A DNA stretch of 64,000 bases from Priapulus caudatus (Eukaryota; Priapulida; Priapulimorpha; Priapulimorphida; Priapulidae). The stretch lies in contig NW_014577473.1 of assembly GCF_000485595.1 (NCBI RefSeq), forward strand, positions 126,825 through 190,824. Reading direction: 5' to 3'. The translations under genes and the position numbers were made by a program. The notes beneath the pieces are model-generated. The model ran no database searches. It was given only the letters and a program-made list of their open reading frames with translations, and was not told the origin of the DNA. Numbering within the stretch: position 1 is the stretch's first letter; every line of letters begins with the position of its first letter. Shown here piece by piece: positions 1-11,383 of the stretch.

Positions 1-71
1 AGGAAATACCAGAAATCAAGTAAGTCATGTTTAGAAACAAACTATGAAGGTTGAAAAGCATGAAAATCGAG

Positions 72-260
72 ACTTACTTCGTCCACGCCGTGATCTTGGA
101 CGTTGTGGTGGCAGGTGATTCACATGCTCTGATTGGACTGCGCATGCGGATTTTGCGATCTTAAAATTTGGTGCGGGTTTCCGATGAGAGCACGTCAATC
201 ACAAGGGCCCGGGATAACGTCTTGTCGGCAAAAAGGCAAGTTCGTTACACATGTTTATAA
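72..260 (-). other. Putative 5' untranslated exon with splice donor (host gene)
   Basis: On the minus strand a strong donor (GTAAGT, forward bases 72-77) closes a GC-richer block reaching back to about 260. The block has no long reading frame, so if real it is a 5' untranslated exon of a gene continuing out of the left edge. The CCAAT, NRF-1-like and CRE-like sites in and beside it fit a housekeeping-type promoter. Inference from sites only; no protein supports it. Confidence 0.25.
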
Positions 261-272
261 ACATTGACGTCA
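131..272. promoter_or_regulatory. Promoter-like cluster: CCAAT box, NRF-1-like site, CRE
   Basis: ATTGG (reverse CCAAT) at 132-136, TGCGCATGCG at 139-148 matching an NRF-1 core, and the palindrome TGACGTCA at 265-272, a full cAMP-response element. Such clusters mark TATA-less animal promoters. A second CRE overlapping an E-box lies at 480-491. Confidence 0.35.
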
Positions 273-479
273 TATTCACACATGCGGCATATGCGCAGTT
301 TAACGGTTGGTAGCAAGCAGATACGTGATATTGTTCGACACAAACGCACGCACGCGTGTACGTGCACTACATAAACAACGCTTTCTATCAGAACATGTGG
401 TCATTCATCTGTAAATGTCAAGCAGCACGCTTCGCTTCTGCCAACCCCAACACATAACAAATACACGTGACTTGATCTA

Positions 480-491
480 TGACGTCACGTG
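480..491. promoter_or_regulatory. CRE overlapping an E-box
   Basis: TGACGTCA at 480-487 runs into CACGTG at 486-491, a bZIP site fused to a bHLH site. It may belong to the same regulatory region as 131-272. Seen directly; function inferred. Confidence 0.3.
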
Positions 492-534
492 AAACATCGC
501 TATTAGACCTGCGCGATAGCGTTAGCATATGTTT

Positions 535-768
535 GCTAGTGAATTAGACCCGCTAAAATTCGAGACTGTTCGCTGGCAGCAATTGATCCGTGCGCCGGCC
601 TTTCGATTTGGCGCACGGATCAATAGCTGCCAGCGCGTGATACTTTCGTAGGACGTTCCAGCGGTCGCGTGCGCCTTGCCGCGGAACTGCGCGCAAGATC
701 CGTGCTTAGCGGGCAGGATCAACACCTCTCAGGATACGCTTCTCTGGTATCCGGTCTCTCATCTGGGT
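535..768 (-). mobile_element. Hairpin-bearing short element, copy 1 (reverse)
   Basis: Reverse-strand relative of the blocks at 3303 and 5924. It shares the hairpin (arms 571-596 and 610-635), the flanking CGCGTGCGCC-type GC-rich stretch, and the terminal stretch resembling CCCGTCTCATCTGG. No coding capacity. Its right end abuts the LINE, whose 5' part is missing. Confidence 0.6.
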
Positions 769-771
769 GAA

Positions 772-2240
772 CGATCTACCACAAAAGAAAGGGACCTATG
801 ATGAGATTAGTCTTCAAAATTATTATAGGGACAAAGGCGTAGTTGAAAATTCATTTACTTTTACAACGGTGGGAGAGGAAGAGGTACTACGAGTGCTAAA
901 AAAACATGAATACAGGTAAGGCTATTGGGTTAGATAATGTTCCCGCAAAATTGATAAAAGATGGATCAAACGTTATTTGCTCAGCTCTTACACATGTAAT
1001 CAACATGTCATTCATCCAGGGAAAAATCACTGATGACATGAAGGCAGCAAGGGTCATTCCGATACATAAAAAGAATAGCAAAACAGAACCCGGAAACTAT
1101 ATAGGCCTGTGTCAATTTTAAGTGTCATGTCCAAAGTTTTGGAGCGAATAGCCTAGCTATAACCAAGTAGAGAAATATTTAAAAGAAAATCTCTTACTGT
1201 ACTAGTTCCAATCTGGCTTTAGATCAAATTTCTCAACTGACCGGCACAAGTTTAATCCATCTAACTGATATTATTCGTAAGGAGTCGGACAAAGGAAATC
1301 TAACTGGTATGGTTTTATTAGATCTTCAAAAAGCTTTTGATACCGTTGACCATAAAATTCTTCTAGCCAAGCTAAAATCTATCGGAATGGATATTAGGAT
1401 TGTTAAATGGTTCGGTGCTTATCTCTCTGGTAGAAGCCAAATAACTGATGTATTAGGTACCTTCTCTAATAAGGACCCTATTGCAGGTGGAGTACCACAA
1501 GGCTCGATTTTGGGTCCTCTGTTATTTCTGATATATGTTAATGACATGGCAAAGGCAGTTAACGTCAAGCTTTTATTATACGCTAACGATTCGGCCTTAC
1601 TAGTTTTAGGGACAGAGGTACAGGCTATACAGGAAGAATTAAGCAGAGAATTGCATTCCATTAATAAATGGCTCAATGATAATAATTGATCCTTGCATCT
1701 TGGAAAAACAGAAAGTGTTATTTTTAGAACTAAACAAACTCAGGGATAATCCGAAACTGGACATCAAATGTAATGGGGTGGCAATTGCACATAAAAATAC
1801 AAAAATAGACTTGGAAGACTCCATGAGTGGTGAGGTAACGGAAATTAAGGTTGTAAAAAAGATTAACAATAGATTGAAAAATCTTTTTCTAAAAAAGCCA
1901 AGTATTTAAACACAGCATGTAAAAGATTACTAGTTTCTGCCCTAATTCAATGTCATTTTGACTATGCAAGCAGTATATGGTACAGCAGTCTCACAAAGCG
2001 CACAAGGGCTAAGCTGCAAGTGTGTCAAAATAAAGCCATTAGATGTGTTCTCAACCTAGGTTCTAGAGCACACGATAAGGTGCCTAGAAGAGTTCAAGCT
2101 GTAAATTGGATACGCTGTAGAGTTCAGGTACATGCAACTGAAGGTCAATAGGGTTTTTAAAATATTACATAATCTCGGCCAACAGTATATGACAGAAGGT
2201 ATTATGTTAACGTCAGAAGTTCATAGTTTCAATACAAGGA
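772..2240 (+). pseudogene. LINE (non-LTR retrotransposon) reverse transcriptase, degenerate
   Basis: Reverse transcriptase of a CR1/L2/jockey-like LINE, which would copy its own RNA at nicked chromosomal DNA. The N-terminal RT part is at 906-1121 (KAIGLDN, then ARVIPIHKKN). A decayed stretch at 1123-1300 contains a recognisable QSGFR-type motif. The palm is at 1309-1689 (LDLQKAFDTVDH, GVPQGSILGPLLF). The catalytic box reads YAND instead of YADD. Thumb-like sequence continues to about 2240 through stops and shifts. No endonuclease domain remains upstream. Clearly dead; family placement is by RT motifs only. Confidence 0.8.
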
Positions 2241-2915
2241 GATTTAGATTAAGATTTAGATTTTGAAATTTATTTACGCTTTCAAGTATATTACATTGTT
2301 ACGAATCACAACAAGTTTTTTTAATAAATACAGCGAGGGAGGGCGAATTGACTATACAGTCTTCAAGTCAGCCACTCCGCTAACTACAGTTAGTTACTTA
2401 AAGTTGATTCAAGACTTGAACCATGAATGGCAATACGATTGGATAATACAAAAATATATATTAGCGTTAATTGTTATGCAAAATAAATAAATTAAAAATA
2501 AACTATATATATACATGCAAATTACCCTTGAGTCCACATGAGCCTGAAGACCGCAATACAAAATATACATATGCAGCTCCCAAATATATATATATATATA
2601 TAGACTATCCGAAAAGAAAAAGCGCTCACAGACGCATATAGCTGAACAATAATTGACAAGAAAAGAAAAAATTAAAGCACAACAATTGAAGATCACACAA
2701 CACTCAGCACAGGCAACAAATCACACACAACGAAAAGCCAACACAAAGGCCGCATCACGAAACCAGAGACTCCGCAACCTGGAAAAAATCCCGCAAATAC
2801 AATCCATCAACTACCATCACACGTTGAAGCCGCAAAAAAATAAATATAAATAAAAAACATATAGAACCAATTGGACAACAGCCATTGCACATCACTCAGT
2901 AGTAAGTACACTTGT
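2241..2915. other. A+T-rich insertion splitting the LINE
   Basis: LINE homology stops near 2240 and resumes near 2916. The stretch between is A+T rich, includes a TA dinucleotide run near 2585-2603, and has only short frames without recognisable domains. No terminal repeats or target duplication could be fixed. It may be a short retroelement or a replaced hypervariable part of the LINE. Confidence 0.4.
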
Positions 2916-3300
2916 AAACATGCAAGGTGAAGAGGAAGGTGAGATGTCTATTTTTAAACCGAGGGTGGGAAGCAGTGGGAAAAACTCTTTTACTTATACT
3001 GCAATTGAAGCTTGGAACTCTCTACCACAGCAAGTTAGGACAAATTCTGTTTATTCTAGTTTTAAGTATAGTGTTAAGTTCAGTGTATCATGGCTGATGG
3101 AAAAGGTAGAAACATTAGAGGCAGAGGAGTATGATTTTCTCTAAAAGAATTCGGTTGAAGTTAGGCATAAGAAAAGTTTGTATCGTCTTATGAGAATGTA
3201 CCATTGTATGACCGATTAAAACTACAAATCTGTATATTTCAATAGTTAGTGCTGCTGGTGATAGTAGTGTAATTGTTAGATTCAAGGCATAGCAAAACCA
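2916..3300 (+). pseudogene. LINE C-terminal domain and start of its 3' untranslated region
   Basis: The frame at 2920-3144 carries the LINE C-terminal signature FKPRVGSSGKNSF...AIEAWNSLP, ending at a TAA near 3142. Sequence to about 3300 recurs at 7180-7410, as expected of a LINE 3' untranslated region. The 3' tail appears displaced to 8999-9165 by the block between. Confidence 0.7.
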
Positions 3301-3302
3301 GA

Positions 3303-5923
3303 TGAGACGGGATACTAGAGAAGCGTTGCCGAAAGGAGGTGTTGATCCGAAGCGCTGAGCGCAGATCTTGCACGCAGTTCCGCGGCAAGGCGCACGCGAC
3401 CGCGGGAACGTCCTACGACAGTATGCAGCGCTGGCAGCTATGGATCCGTACGCCGAATGCATAGCCGGCGCACGGATCCATAGCTGCACGCGAACAGTCG
3501 AGAATTTTAGGCGGGAATACAATGAAAGCTCAGCTGCATTCAGCTGTGTTCTTGGAAGTTCAATGGAAATATCATGAAAGTGTCAACACCTTCTACTTCT
3601 ACACTGTGTGTTGTAGAAGTTTTATTATGAGTTGTATTTTATTATGCGTCAGCGCCTTCATGTAACGAGCGGCAACTGCAGCGGATACATAAGCTGGGTT
3701 TTATAAATAATACATCGCGAAATAATATGCCTTTATTCATGTAAATAGAAATGTGACCTATATACAAAACAATGAGCAGGTAATAGTCACAAATATTGTC
3801 AATACACATACAAAATATTGTCATCACATTGGTCTTCTTCAAGATAGAGACGCGGAAGTTGAAGCGGCACTGACGATTGCAGGCTAGACTGGTACCGACT
3901 TTCACTCAGCCAACTATCTTTGCTACACTGAAGTGAGTTACACTAGCGTGTGGGAACTGTCCACCGGGCAGCAGTCTCAGCTGAGTAAGCCGAGCGTTTG
4001 TGTAGAAAGAACGACTTGAAAATGCTATGTACATGGACTTCGTTGCACCCAGCTATGGGCGCCATAAGTTTCCAAAATAATGTCGGGCATAAACAGCAAA
4101 AAATGGTAAATTCGTTTTCTACAGGAAAAACGACACGCGCGAGCAGCAAACCAACAATTACCCACCATTTGTATGAAAATCTCTAGCTACATGCGTAGTG
4201 AAAAGGGTGTGGAATCGCGACAACTGGACTGGTGACCTAAATCACTGTGTATTGTGCATGCACAAGGGCGTGCGCGCATGTGTTGCAGCGGGTGTATTGG
4301 ACGGTGTTGAAGTGAAGTTATTAGGTCAAATCAAACATTAAGAATATTACTGGTACTGGTACTGGTAGGGCTAGTAGTAGTAGTGACAAGTTGTATTTAT
4401 TAACCATCGTTTTATTATTGAAACGGTGCAAGTGCCTGTGACCACGCAGTAGTCATAATGAACGCTTACAAAGACATGACAATATATCGTATTATATGTT
4501 ACAACTGTATATGGTTGACATTGCACGCTCGTTCAATTGTGACACAGTGTGTTACAAAGTCAGAGTTACCACATACAACTTCATATGCTAAGTCACTTTC
4601 TATGACAATAGTATAACATGCTTAATGACGAGCAGATGTGTCGCACATTCTATATGACAGAACTCCTGGTACAGGCGTGTGGCAGAGCGAAGGGCTATAG
4701 TTTTAGAGGTATTAAGTGACGTAATACTGGCATATCGAACTATTGACAAAGTTGTGAACACGGTCGTTCGTAGAATCCTACCATTGCCGATGTTGTAGAC
4801 TCCAGTGTAGACAGGATTTATAATAGTCGAGTGGCATGATGAACATATCGTAAGAATTGATTGCGACGATGGGCAATTACAGTTAAATTAGGAAATTCCC
4901 TAAAATATAGTGATCTATAGTTCATGCAAACAATTGAAACTAACTGTTAACAAATACAACATGACTTATAACATATAATGGCAGAATTAAGATATGGTAA
5001 GAATGTATGTTAGTACATGCCTCATAAACTGTCTTTTTTCCATGTGTTCTGCTAACAGCTAGTTGAAGAAATGCGACATGAGTTGATGAGTGATTTAATG
5101 AAGACACGGAAAGAATGCATACGGAAGAATAGGCGTACTTACCGAATACTTCATAATTTACTAAGGGCATACTTGAGCAGGGGCAAAATCCACTATATAG
5201 AAAATAATACACTATATATATAACACTATACTTGCGTCGCTCGCCACCACGCACGAACCAACAGCTAGTCACGCCTGCAGTTGTAGACGCGCCGCAGAAT
5301 GAATGCACCCACCGGGTCACAGCCTATCGCGCCCAGGTCGTATAAGAACCCACTACGCACCTAACCAAGCTAGCCAGATCACGTGCGTGTGCTGAGAGGT
5401 AGCGTTTTTGCCCCCTCCATCCATTAACATTTATTTACAAGTAAACTCCAATTAGCGTCTCTTCGGCGCCAAAGTGACGGGCGCGCGAAATGAATTACAC
5501 CGGCGGCTTATACCCGCATATAGCCCGCCGACCGGTGTGCAAGCAAATTCGTAGGCAAATGATAGGGATATAGACTCGTGCATAGACTCGTGCCGCCATC
5601 TATTGGACGCAATATCTAGTAGACAGATGTACACTGATTTAGAGTGATGGGGGGGGGGAAACTAAACGTCTGTTTTTTACAGGAAACAAAGCGCGCCGAT
5701 CGAATAGCCAAAAATTTTGTGGCGATCATTTCGAGCAGCTGTCTGCTACCTGGGTAGTCAAAGCCGCCTGCAATGGCCACAACTGCTGAAGGGACCGATA
5801 ATACGGCTTGAGCCCTTACTCGAAGAGCACATGTAAAGCTATTTGAGTAGGGGCAGCAATCCTGTGTTAGTTTTTGCCGCGAGGCTGTAGATATCCGGGC
5901 TGCAGATCGTCCAGATGAGACGG
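3303..5923. repeat. Tandem segmental duplication, copy 1
   Basis: Starts with GATGAGACGGGATACTAGAG and ends with GGGCTGCAGATCGTC. The same order recurs at 5924-8998: hairpin element, reverse repeat (3640-4230), unique-looking stretch (4440-5450) and terminal stretch (5450-5923). The long match 4440-5923 against 7448-8998 is nearly collinear with small indels. No convincing gene; short frames are not conserved between copies. Confidence 0.75.
3429..3492. repeat. Hairpin of the short element, copy 2
   Basis: Arms at 3429-3454 and 3467-3492 pair over about 25 bp around a GGATCC core, with a few mismatches. Equivalent to the hairpins at 571-635 and 6037-6101. Confidence 0.7.
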
Positions 5924-6036
5924 GATACTAGAGAAGCGTTGCCGAAAGGTGTTGATCCGAAGCGCTGAGCGCAGATCTTGCGCGCAGTTCCGCGGCAAGG
6001 CGCACGCGACCGCGGGAACGTCCTACCAGTATGCAG

Positions 6037-6101
6037 CGCTGGCAGCTATGGATCCGTGCGCTGAATGCATAGGCCAGCGCACGGATCCATAGCTGCCAGC
6101 G
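6037..6101. repeat. Perfect 26-bp hairpin of the short element, copy 3
   Basis: Arms 6037-6062 and 6076-6101 are exact reverse complements with a 13-base loop. This is the best-preserved copy of a structure found in all family members. Confidence 0.85.
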
Positions 6102-6261
6102 AACAGTCGAGAATTTTAGCGGGAATACAATGAAAGAGCTCAGCTGCATTCAGCTGCTGTTCTTTGGAAGTTCAATGAAAATATCAATGAAAGTGTCAAC
6201 ACCTTCTACTTCTACACTGTGTTGTAGAAGTTTTATTATGAATTGTATTTTATTATGCGTC

Positions 6262-6900
6262 AGCGCCTTCATGTAACGAGCGGCAGCTGCAGCGGATACA
6301 TAAGCTGGGTTTTATAAATAATACATGCGGAAATAATATGCCTTTATTCATGTAAATAGAAATGTTGACCTATATACAAACAATGAGCAGGTAATAATCA
6401 CAAATATTGTCAATACACATGCAAATATTGTCATCACATTGGTCTCTTCAAGATAGATACGGGAAGTTGAAGCGGCAGTGACGATTGCAGGGCTAGACTG
6501 GTACCGACCTTCACTCAGCCAACTATCTTTGGCTACACTGAAGTGAGTTACGTTAGCGTGTGGAACTGTCCACCGGGCAGCAGTCTAGCTGAGTAGGCCG
6601 AGCGTTGTGTAGAAGAACGACTTGAAAATGCCATGTACATGGACTCGTTCCACCATCTATGGGACGCCATAAGTTGCAAAATAATGTCAGGGCATGAAAC
6701 AGCAAAAATGGTAAATTTGTTTTCTACAGAAAAACGACGCGCGCCGAGCAGCAAACCAATAATTACCACCATTTGTATGAAATCTCTAGCTACGTGCGTA
6801 GTGAAAAGAGTTGTGGAATCGCCACAACTGCTCAATTGAGCGATTATAGGGCTTTGTCGTATACCCAAAGGGAACTGAGGAGGTGTTTGAAACAGTGCAG
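6262..6900 (-). repeat. Interspersed repeat family R2 (reverse copy)
   Basis: Reverse-complement relative of 46780-47275 and 60445-60960 (shared cores CATATGGCGTCCCAT, CTCAATTGAGCAG and ACCAGTCTAGCT); a shortened copy is at 3640-4230. Non-coding. Each copy includes a conserved dyad around CTCAATTGAG. Confidence 0.6.
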
Positions 6901-7094
6901 GGAATATGATTCAGTGTGCCGCTACGCGCCCTTGTTCGCGCTTCGCGCCGGATCCGGGCTGCCAATGTCCAGATTATATATTATACACATGAGTGAGAAC
7001 GCTACGAAATTTGAACGGCGCCTCTCTCTCCCCCTCCCTCTATCTGTTCATCTGTCAGCTGTCTCTATCTGTTCCTCAGTCTGTTCCTCTGTTC

Positions 7095-7420
7095 CTAAGT
7101 TTGGCAGCGAATAGCGTATAACGAAGTAGAGGAATATTTAATCGGAAATTGCTTACTGTTCCACGAACAAATTCTGTTTATTGTAGTTTGAAGTATAGTT
7201 TAAAAAAATGTGTGGTGGAAAATGTAGAAACATTAGAGGCAGAGGAGTACCATTTAGCCTGAAATAATGCCGTTGAAATTAGGAATAAGAAAAGTCTATG
7301 GTCTTATGGAAATGTAGCATTGTACGTATGACCGATTAAATCTAGAAATCTGTAGATTTCAATACTTAGTCGTCATAGTAGTGTTAGAAGTTCGATTGAA
7401 GCATAGCAAAACAACACCCC
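7095..7420 (+). pseudogene. Short LINE fragment with internal deletion
   Basis: 7095-7160 resembles 1137-1200 of the LINE, and 7165-7410 resembles 3035-3300. The catalytic core is deleted. It continues into AATGTAAATGAGTGT, which matches the start of 8999-9165 and supports assigning that stretch to the LINE 3' end. Confidence 0.6.
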
Positions 7421-8998
7421 AATGTAAATGAGTGTCATAGTGAGACCATGGTAGTCACAATGAACGCTTATAAAGACATGGCAATATATTGTATTATATG
7501 TTACAACTGTATATGGTTGACATTGCACGCTCGTTGAATTGTGACACAGTGTGTTACAAAGTCAGAGTTACCACATACAACTTCATATGCTAAGTGACTT
7601 TGTATGACAATAGTATAACATGCTTAATTACGAGCAGATGTGTCGCACATTCTATATGACAGAACTCCTGGTACAGGCGTGTGGCAGAGCGAAGGGGTAT
7701 AGTTTTAGAGGTATTAAGTGACGTAATACTGGCATATCGAACTATTGTCTAGTATTGACAATGTTGTGAACACGGTCGTTCGTAGAATCCTAGCATTGCC
7801 GATGTAGTAGACTCCAGTGTAGACAGGATTTATAATGGTCGAGTGGCATGATGAACATATCATAAGAATTGATTGCGACGATGGGCAATTACAGTTAAAT
7901 TAGGAAATTCCCATAAATATAGTGATCTATAGTTCATGCAAACAATTGAAACTAACTGTTAACAAATACAACATGACAGTTATAACATATAATGGCAGAA
8001 TTAAGACATGGTAAGAATGTATTGTTAGTACGATGCCTCATAAACTGTCTTCTTTCCATGTGTTCTGCTAACAGCTATAGTTGAAAAAATGCATGAGTTG
8101 ATGAGTGATTTAATGAAGACACGGAAAGAATGCGTACGGAAGAATAGGCGTACTTACTGAATACTTCATAATTTACTAAGGGCATACTTGAGCAGGGGCA
8201 AAATCCACTATATAGAAAATAATACACTATATAACACTATACTTGCGTCGCTCGCCACCAGAAACGCATGCTAGTTGTGCGCGCACGAACAAACAGTGAC
8301 GCCTGTAGTTGTGCGCGCACGAACAAACAGTGACGCATTTAGTTGTGGACGCGCCGCAGAATGAATGCACCCCCCGGGTCACGTACAGCCTATCGCGCAC
8401 AGGTCGTGAGAATTCCCACTACGCACCTAACCAAGCTAGCCAGATCACGTGCGTGTGCTTGAGAGGTAGCGTTTTTGCCCCCTCCATTCGTTAACATTTG
8501 TTTACAAGTAAACTGCAATTAGCGTCTCGTCGGCGCCACACTGCCGGGCGCGCGAAATGAATTACACCGGCGGCTTATACCCGCATATAGCCCGCCGACC
8601 GGTGTGCAAGCAAAGTCGTAGGCAAATGATATGGATATAGACTCGTGCATAGACTCGTGCCGCCATCTATTGGACGCAATATCTAGTAGACAGATGTACA
8701 CTGATTTAGAGTAATGGGGGGGGGGGTGGAAACTAAACGTCTGTTTTTTACAGGAAACAAAGCGGCGCGAATAGCCAAAAATTTTGTGCGATCATTTCGA
8801 GCAGCTGTCTGCCTACCTGGGTAGTCAAAGCCGCCTTGCAATGGCCACAACTGCTGAAGGGACCGATAATACGGCTTGAGCCCTTACTCGAAGAGCACAT
8901 GTAAAGCTATTTGAGTAGGGGCAGCGATCCTGTGTTAGTTTTTGCCGCGAGGCGGCGTTGGCGCGCTTCGCGTGGATATCCGGGCTGCAGATCGTCAA

Positions 8999-9165
8999 GA
9001 ACCACAATGTAAATAAGTGTGCTAGTCATGCTTTTTGTGTATATATCCTTGGTAATTATCCAATTTTATGAATTCTATAATGAGTTTTATTATAAAAGTA
9101 TGCTATGTATTGTATATGATGGATAATTGCCTAAATAAATAATAAAAAATAAATATAAAAAAAAC
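8999..9165 (+). mobile_element. Displaced 3' tail of the LINE
   Basis: Begins like the continuation seen in the fragment at 7405-7430 and ends in an A-rich tail of AAATAAATAATAAAAA type, usual at a LINE 3' end. The block 3303-8998 therefore appears to sit inside the LINE's 3' untranslated region. Inference from shared sequence and the A-rich end. Confidence 0.5.
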
Positions 9166-9242
9166 CATAAAAATACGTACTGTTCCCCCACAACACTGAT
9201 TACACCGCAAGAGGCATATCATTATTAAACCATAGAAATAAT

Positions 9243-9429
9243 ATAGATAACCATATTTATATTTATATATATTAATTATATATTATATTATTATGTTATT
9301 ATCAGGAGTAGATAATAGCAGATCTTCTATCATCTACTCCTGTTATTATATATATTATATATTACATTATATTATTATATTATTTAATTATATATTATAT
9401 ATATATATATATTAATCATGGTTATCTAT
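9243..9429. mobile_element. Palindromic A+T-rich short element
   Basis: ATAGATAACCAT (9243-9254) is mirrored by ATGGTTATCTAT (9418-9429). The centre is a near-perfect palindrome of about 40 bp around AGATCT (9320-9325) with CAGGAGTAGAT arms. Non-coding; typical of a fold-back element. Confidence 0.65.
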
Positions 9430-9535
9430 AATACGCGGAGCTGGTTTTGCTTCCTAAAATAGCGGACGTGGCGGACTGTTGCGGTGGGGGGAAATCACTG
9501 ATCTCTACTATACAAATTTAAGGCGCGTTCACACA

Positions 9536-10000
9536 GACGTTTTTGGCCCGATCCTAATTAGGCCCGCCCCAGATTTGGCTCGAGCCGAGCGTTCACACGG
9601 ACGGTTTTTCGGGCCGTGCCAATTTAGTAGGTCTCAGGGGAGAGATAGTGAATATAAAAATAAGTTGTGGATATAGAAATCAGTTAACCCTAACCCTAAC
9701 CCTAACCCTAATCCTGACCCTAACCCTAACCCTAACCCTAACCCTAACCCTAACCCTATCCCTAATTCTAAAATAAAACAAAATTATCCAAAAATAATAA
9801 ACAATAAAATAAATAAAAGACAAAATTAGCCAATCAGAGCCGTTTTTGTTAGCATTTAACGCGCCCTCTAGCGGATCACTATCTCTCCCCTGTGCAAAAT
9901 TTGTGCCAATTTGGCACGAGCCAATTTGGTCCCATCGAAAACGTCGGACCAGGCCCGAGCCAAATTTTAGCACCAGCTTTCGGCAAGCGGTAGAGCGATA
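9536..10000. mobile_element. Inverted-repeat element with a telomere-like core
   Basis: About 110 bp on the left (9536-9652) recur imperfectly and inverted on the right (9880-10000). The shared blocks are ATTTGGCTCG, GTGCCAATTT and the innermost CAGGGGAGAGATAGTG. Between the arms sits a CCCTAA tract. No coding capacity; the 235-residue minus-strand frame over it is the tract translated. Confidence 0.6.
9684..9764. repeat. Interstitial telomere-like tract (CCCTAA)n
   Basis: About 13 units of CCCTAA with a few variants (CCTGACCC, CCCTATCC). It is the animal telomere repeat in an internal position, enclosed by inverted arms. Confidence 0.95.
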
Positions 10001-10202
10001 GAATCGGTTGAGCGGTAGATGCCGCGAGTGTTGAACGTGTACTTCGACGAAATAAAGTCCAAAACAGTATAAAAATTCGAAAAATTTGATCAGGATGCAC
10101 GTTTTCAAGATTGATAATTGAACTCGGAACGGAAGTAAACACTCTGAATCGTACACAACGCCATCTCGCGACATACTGCCAAAGTATCTGTCGGTCGGGT
10201 GC

Positions 10203-10970
10203 TCATCGTCGCCAAAACTCGTCGTCCTCCTCTTCGTCGTCCTCCTCTTCGTCGTTGTAACCGTATTCGTCGTCCTCCATCTCTTCCTGGTCGATGGCCC
10301 GCCATGCCCCCGGCTGAGTCTGCTGGGCCAGTGCCACCCCTGAAAGTGGTGCCTCCGCAATCGGCACCACTTTGATGGCGAGTGCATTATCGGTCAGGTG
10401 GACGACTGTAAATCCCAGGTTCAGTCTTCGGAACCGGAGAATGTCGTTCAGGAACGCCCGCCAGGTGGTATACGCCACCTGACCATCCGTGCCCCCAAAG
10501 ATGAGGCGCGGCGTTGCCGGTGGCACCCCGTAGCGGCGAGCTGCTGGTGCCATGACTCTGTCCGCGTCCGGTACCATTTTGGCGAGCGGCCGCACGGCAC
10601 TGATCGGCGCATCGGCGAGGCGCCGACGGCAGGGACACTCTGCACAACGTGTGCAAAGTGGCCCGTAGCGCATGCCGCCTCCTATGGTGACACTGGATAC
10701 GAGCATGGCCCCTGCGTGGTGGGCCATGGCTGGCGGGCAGTAGCGCTTGCGGGGCGCCTCGTCGTCCGTGGCCTCGTCGTTGGCGTCCTCGGTGTGGGCT
10801 CGGCGTGGGGTCGGCGTAGTCGGCGTGGTGTCGGTGTAGTGTCGGCGCATCGTGTGGCTCGACCGCGCCTTCATCTCGCGCAGCGCGTCCTCCATCTCGT
10901 CGGTCCATTCGTCCCCATCGTTGTAGGGGAGGTGACGCGTTGCCTCCACGATGTCCATGTCCATGTCCAT
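10203..10970 (-). CDS. Accessory ORF downstream of env in element M, unknown function
   Basis: A 255-residue frame between the envelope anchor and the distal end of element M. It has a repeated Met-Asp start, an acidic N-terminal part with EWTDEMEDAL, a cysteine cluster (CTRCAECPC) followed by arginines near residues 107-117, a hydrophobic middle around WRAFLNDILRF, and a C-terminal run of Glu/Asp coded by a CTC/TCGTC repeat. No known family recognised. It is GC-richer than its flanks. It could be an element accessory gene or a captured gene; element P has a non-homologous acidic ORF in the same place. Confidence 0.45.
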   Translation of the reverse strand: MDMDMDIVEATRHLPYNDGDEWTDEMEDALREMKARSSHTMRRHYTDTTPTTPTPRRAHTEDANDEATDDEAPRKRYCPPAMAHHAGAMLVSSVTIGGGMRYGPLCTRCAECPCRRRLADAPISAVRPLAKMVPDADRVMAPAARRYGVPPATPRLIFGGTDGQVAYTTWRAFLNDILRFRRLNLGFTVVHLTDNALAIKVVPIAEAPLSGVALAQQTQPGAWRAIDQEEMEDDEYGYNDEEEDDEEEDDEFWRR

Positions 10971-11383
10971 GTCGACTGTTACTCAAAAAGGTCTAGATTA
11001 TTCTACTGTGATGCATACATGGTAATGCATCCTGTAGTACTGGTTAAATGGCACATTCACAACATTGTGCTTACACATATAAACAACGACAACCAACACG
11101 TAATATGACGATTAAGACAGGTGCGTGAGCACCTGTCGACTGGTACTAAAATGGTGAACATAGTGCTACCTATCTATACATATGTGACACAGACTGTGTC
11201 CTTGTGCAACATTAATATTAACCTCCGAGACAGTTACCGCGCGAACATATAGTGATTATAACTTGTGAACATATAGTGATTTTACCTCGTGCGTGATACA
11301 ATATGTGCTTGTTAGATACATGGTGAAATACGTCGCCTGTGCATCGTTATACTGATAAACTATGGCGCCTCCTTAGTATAGTC
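10971..11383. other. Non-coding spacer of element M
   Basis: A+T-rich stretch between the accessory ORF and the env anchor ORF. It contains the direct repeat GTGAACATATAGTGATT twice (about 11245-11283). No frame or terminal repeat recognised. Confidence 0.4.

Larger units (their letters stand above)
5924..8998. repeat. Tandem segmental duplication, copy 2
   Basis: Follows copy 1 directly in the same orientation and repeats its order, but carries an extra LINE fragment (7095-7420). The 5450-5923 equivalent is at 8510-8998. It contains a direct repeat near 8277-8345 (GCGCGCACGAACAAACAGTGACGC) absent from copy 1. No gene recognised. Confidence 0.75.

Noticed and set aside
2653..2853. Basic Gln/Lys-rich plus-strand frame of 66 residues
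   Set aside because: Composition of A-rich DNA, no domain, and it lies in the insertion that splits the LINE.
9680..10387. 235-residue minus-strand frame with an Arg-Val repeat tail
   Set aside because: The tail is the CCCTAA tract read in frame and the rest crosses inverted-repeat arms and overlaps the accessory ORF in another register.
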